Source: Rhodobiaceae bacterium
GTDB taxonomy: Bacteria; Pseudomonadota; Alphaproteobacteria; Parvibaculales; Parvibaculaceae
Length of the DNA: 5,802 nucleotides
NCBI GenBank assembly: GCA_002746275.1
Contig: NVWR01000003.1
Coordinates: 245,986 to 251,787, forward strand
Direction: 5' to 3'
A program made the translations under genes and the position numbers. Below are positions 5,703 through 5,802 of the stretch, piece after piece; the first letter of the stretch is position 1; the number at the start of each line of letters is the position of its first letter. The notes under the pieces were generated by a model that worked only from the letters and a program-made list of their open reading frames with translations, made no database searches and was not told where the DNA came from.

Positions 5703-5802
5703 AATTTGTCTCCGCGTGGGGGCACATCACCTTCACCCTGCTCGCCATAAAAATAAACGCCAAAGGTCATCCGGTGATGACCATCTCCACGCACCCTGTC
5801 TT
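5699..5802 (-). CDS. C-terminal end of an upstream gene, possibly DUF6502 family (partial)
   Basis: One minus-strand frame stays open from the window edge (first whole codon at 5800) to a TGA at 5699-5701, giving 33 residues. They include HHRMTFGVYFYGEQGEGD and end PPRGDKL. The TGA shares bases with the lipoprotein ATG (ATGA overlap), the usual sign of a translationally coupled operon. The other two frames contain internal stops. The GVYFYGE ending recalls the GVYYFE-type tail of DUF6502 proteins, which as I remember often precede DUF5666 genes. The identification rests on that short tail and the context only. The 5' end lies outside the window. Confidence 0.6.
   Translation of the reverse strand, partial: DRVRGDGHHRMTFGVYFYGEQGEGDVPPRGDKL

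Noticed and set aside
1..5802. CRISPR array, insertion-sequence ends or riboswitch
   Set aside because: No regularly spaced direct repeats, no transposase fragments with terminal inverted repeats, and no recognisable riboswitch core were seen in the short intergenic stretches.

Overview
The window looks like a piece of an alphaproteobacterial chromosome (inference). The reasons are a moderately high G+C core, a phosphatidylcholine synthase of the Pcs type that is common in that class, a tRNA-Ser(CGA) with an encoded CCA end, and a lipoprotein of the DUF5666 type. No species can be named from the sequence alone.

Left part (1-1019): an A+T-rich stretch with a single 306-codon gene whose base composition differs clearly from everything to its right. 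Its N-terminal half reads like a proteasome/HslV-type Ntn-hydrolase: Thr immediately after the initiator Met, an Asp 16 residues later, and a Lys at the right distance before an Ala-Gly turn. It ends 83 bases from the 3' end of a tRNA-Ser gene on the minus strand (1020-1109). tRNA 3' ends are classic integration sites, so this gene is probably the edge of an integrated element.

Middle part (1110-3173): after the tRNA and its likely promoter comes a probable two-gene operon on the plus strand. The first gene encodes a QueG/COG1600-like iron-sulfur protein with a C-terminal SCP2-like lipid-binding domain. It lacks landmarks of true epoxyqueuosine reductase, so its substrate is unknown. The second gene encodes a MarR-family regulator. 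An imperfect 18-bp palindrome lies upstream of the first gene and is a reasonable candidate for the regulator's operator.

Right part (3174-5802): a phosphatidylcholine synthase gene (pcs, plus strand), an 8-TM CDP-alcohol phosphatidyltransferase that makes PC directly from CDP-diacylglycerol and choline. It is convergent, with a 32-base gap, to a minus-strand lipoprotein gene with DUF5666-like beta domains and three GVGGTG repeats. The lipoprotein start overlaps the stop of another gene (ATGA), of which only the last 33 codons are in the window; that tail may be a DUF6502-type protein.

Possible common thread (inference): an SCP2 lipid-binding domain fused to a redox iron-sulfur module, under a MarR regulator, next to a membrane-lipid synthase suggests lipid or hydrophobic-compound metabolism. 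The proteasome-like protein belongs to a separate, probably acquired, segment.
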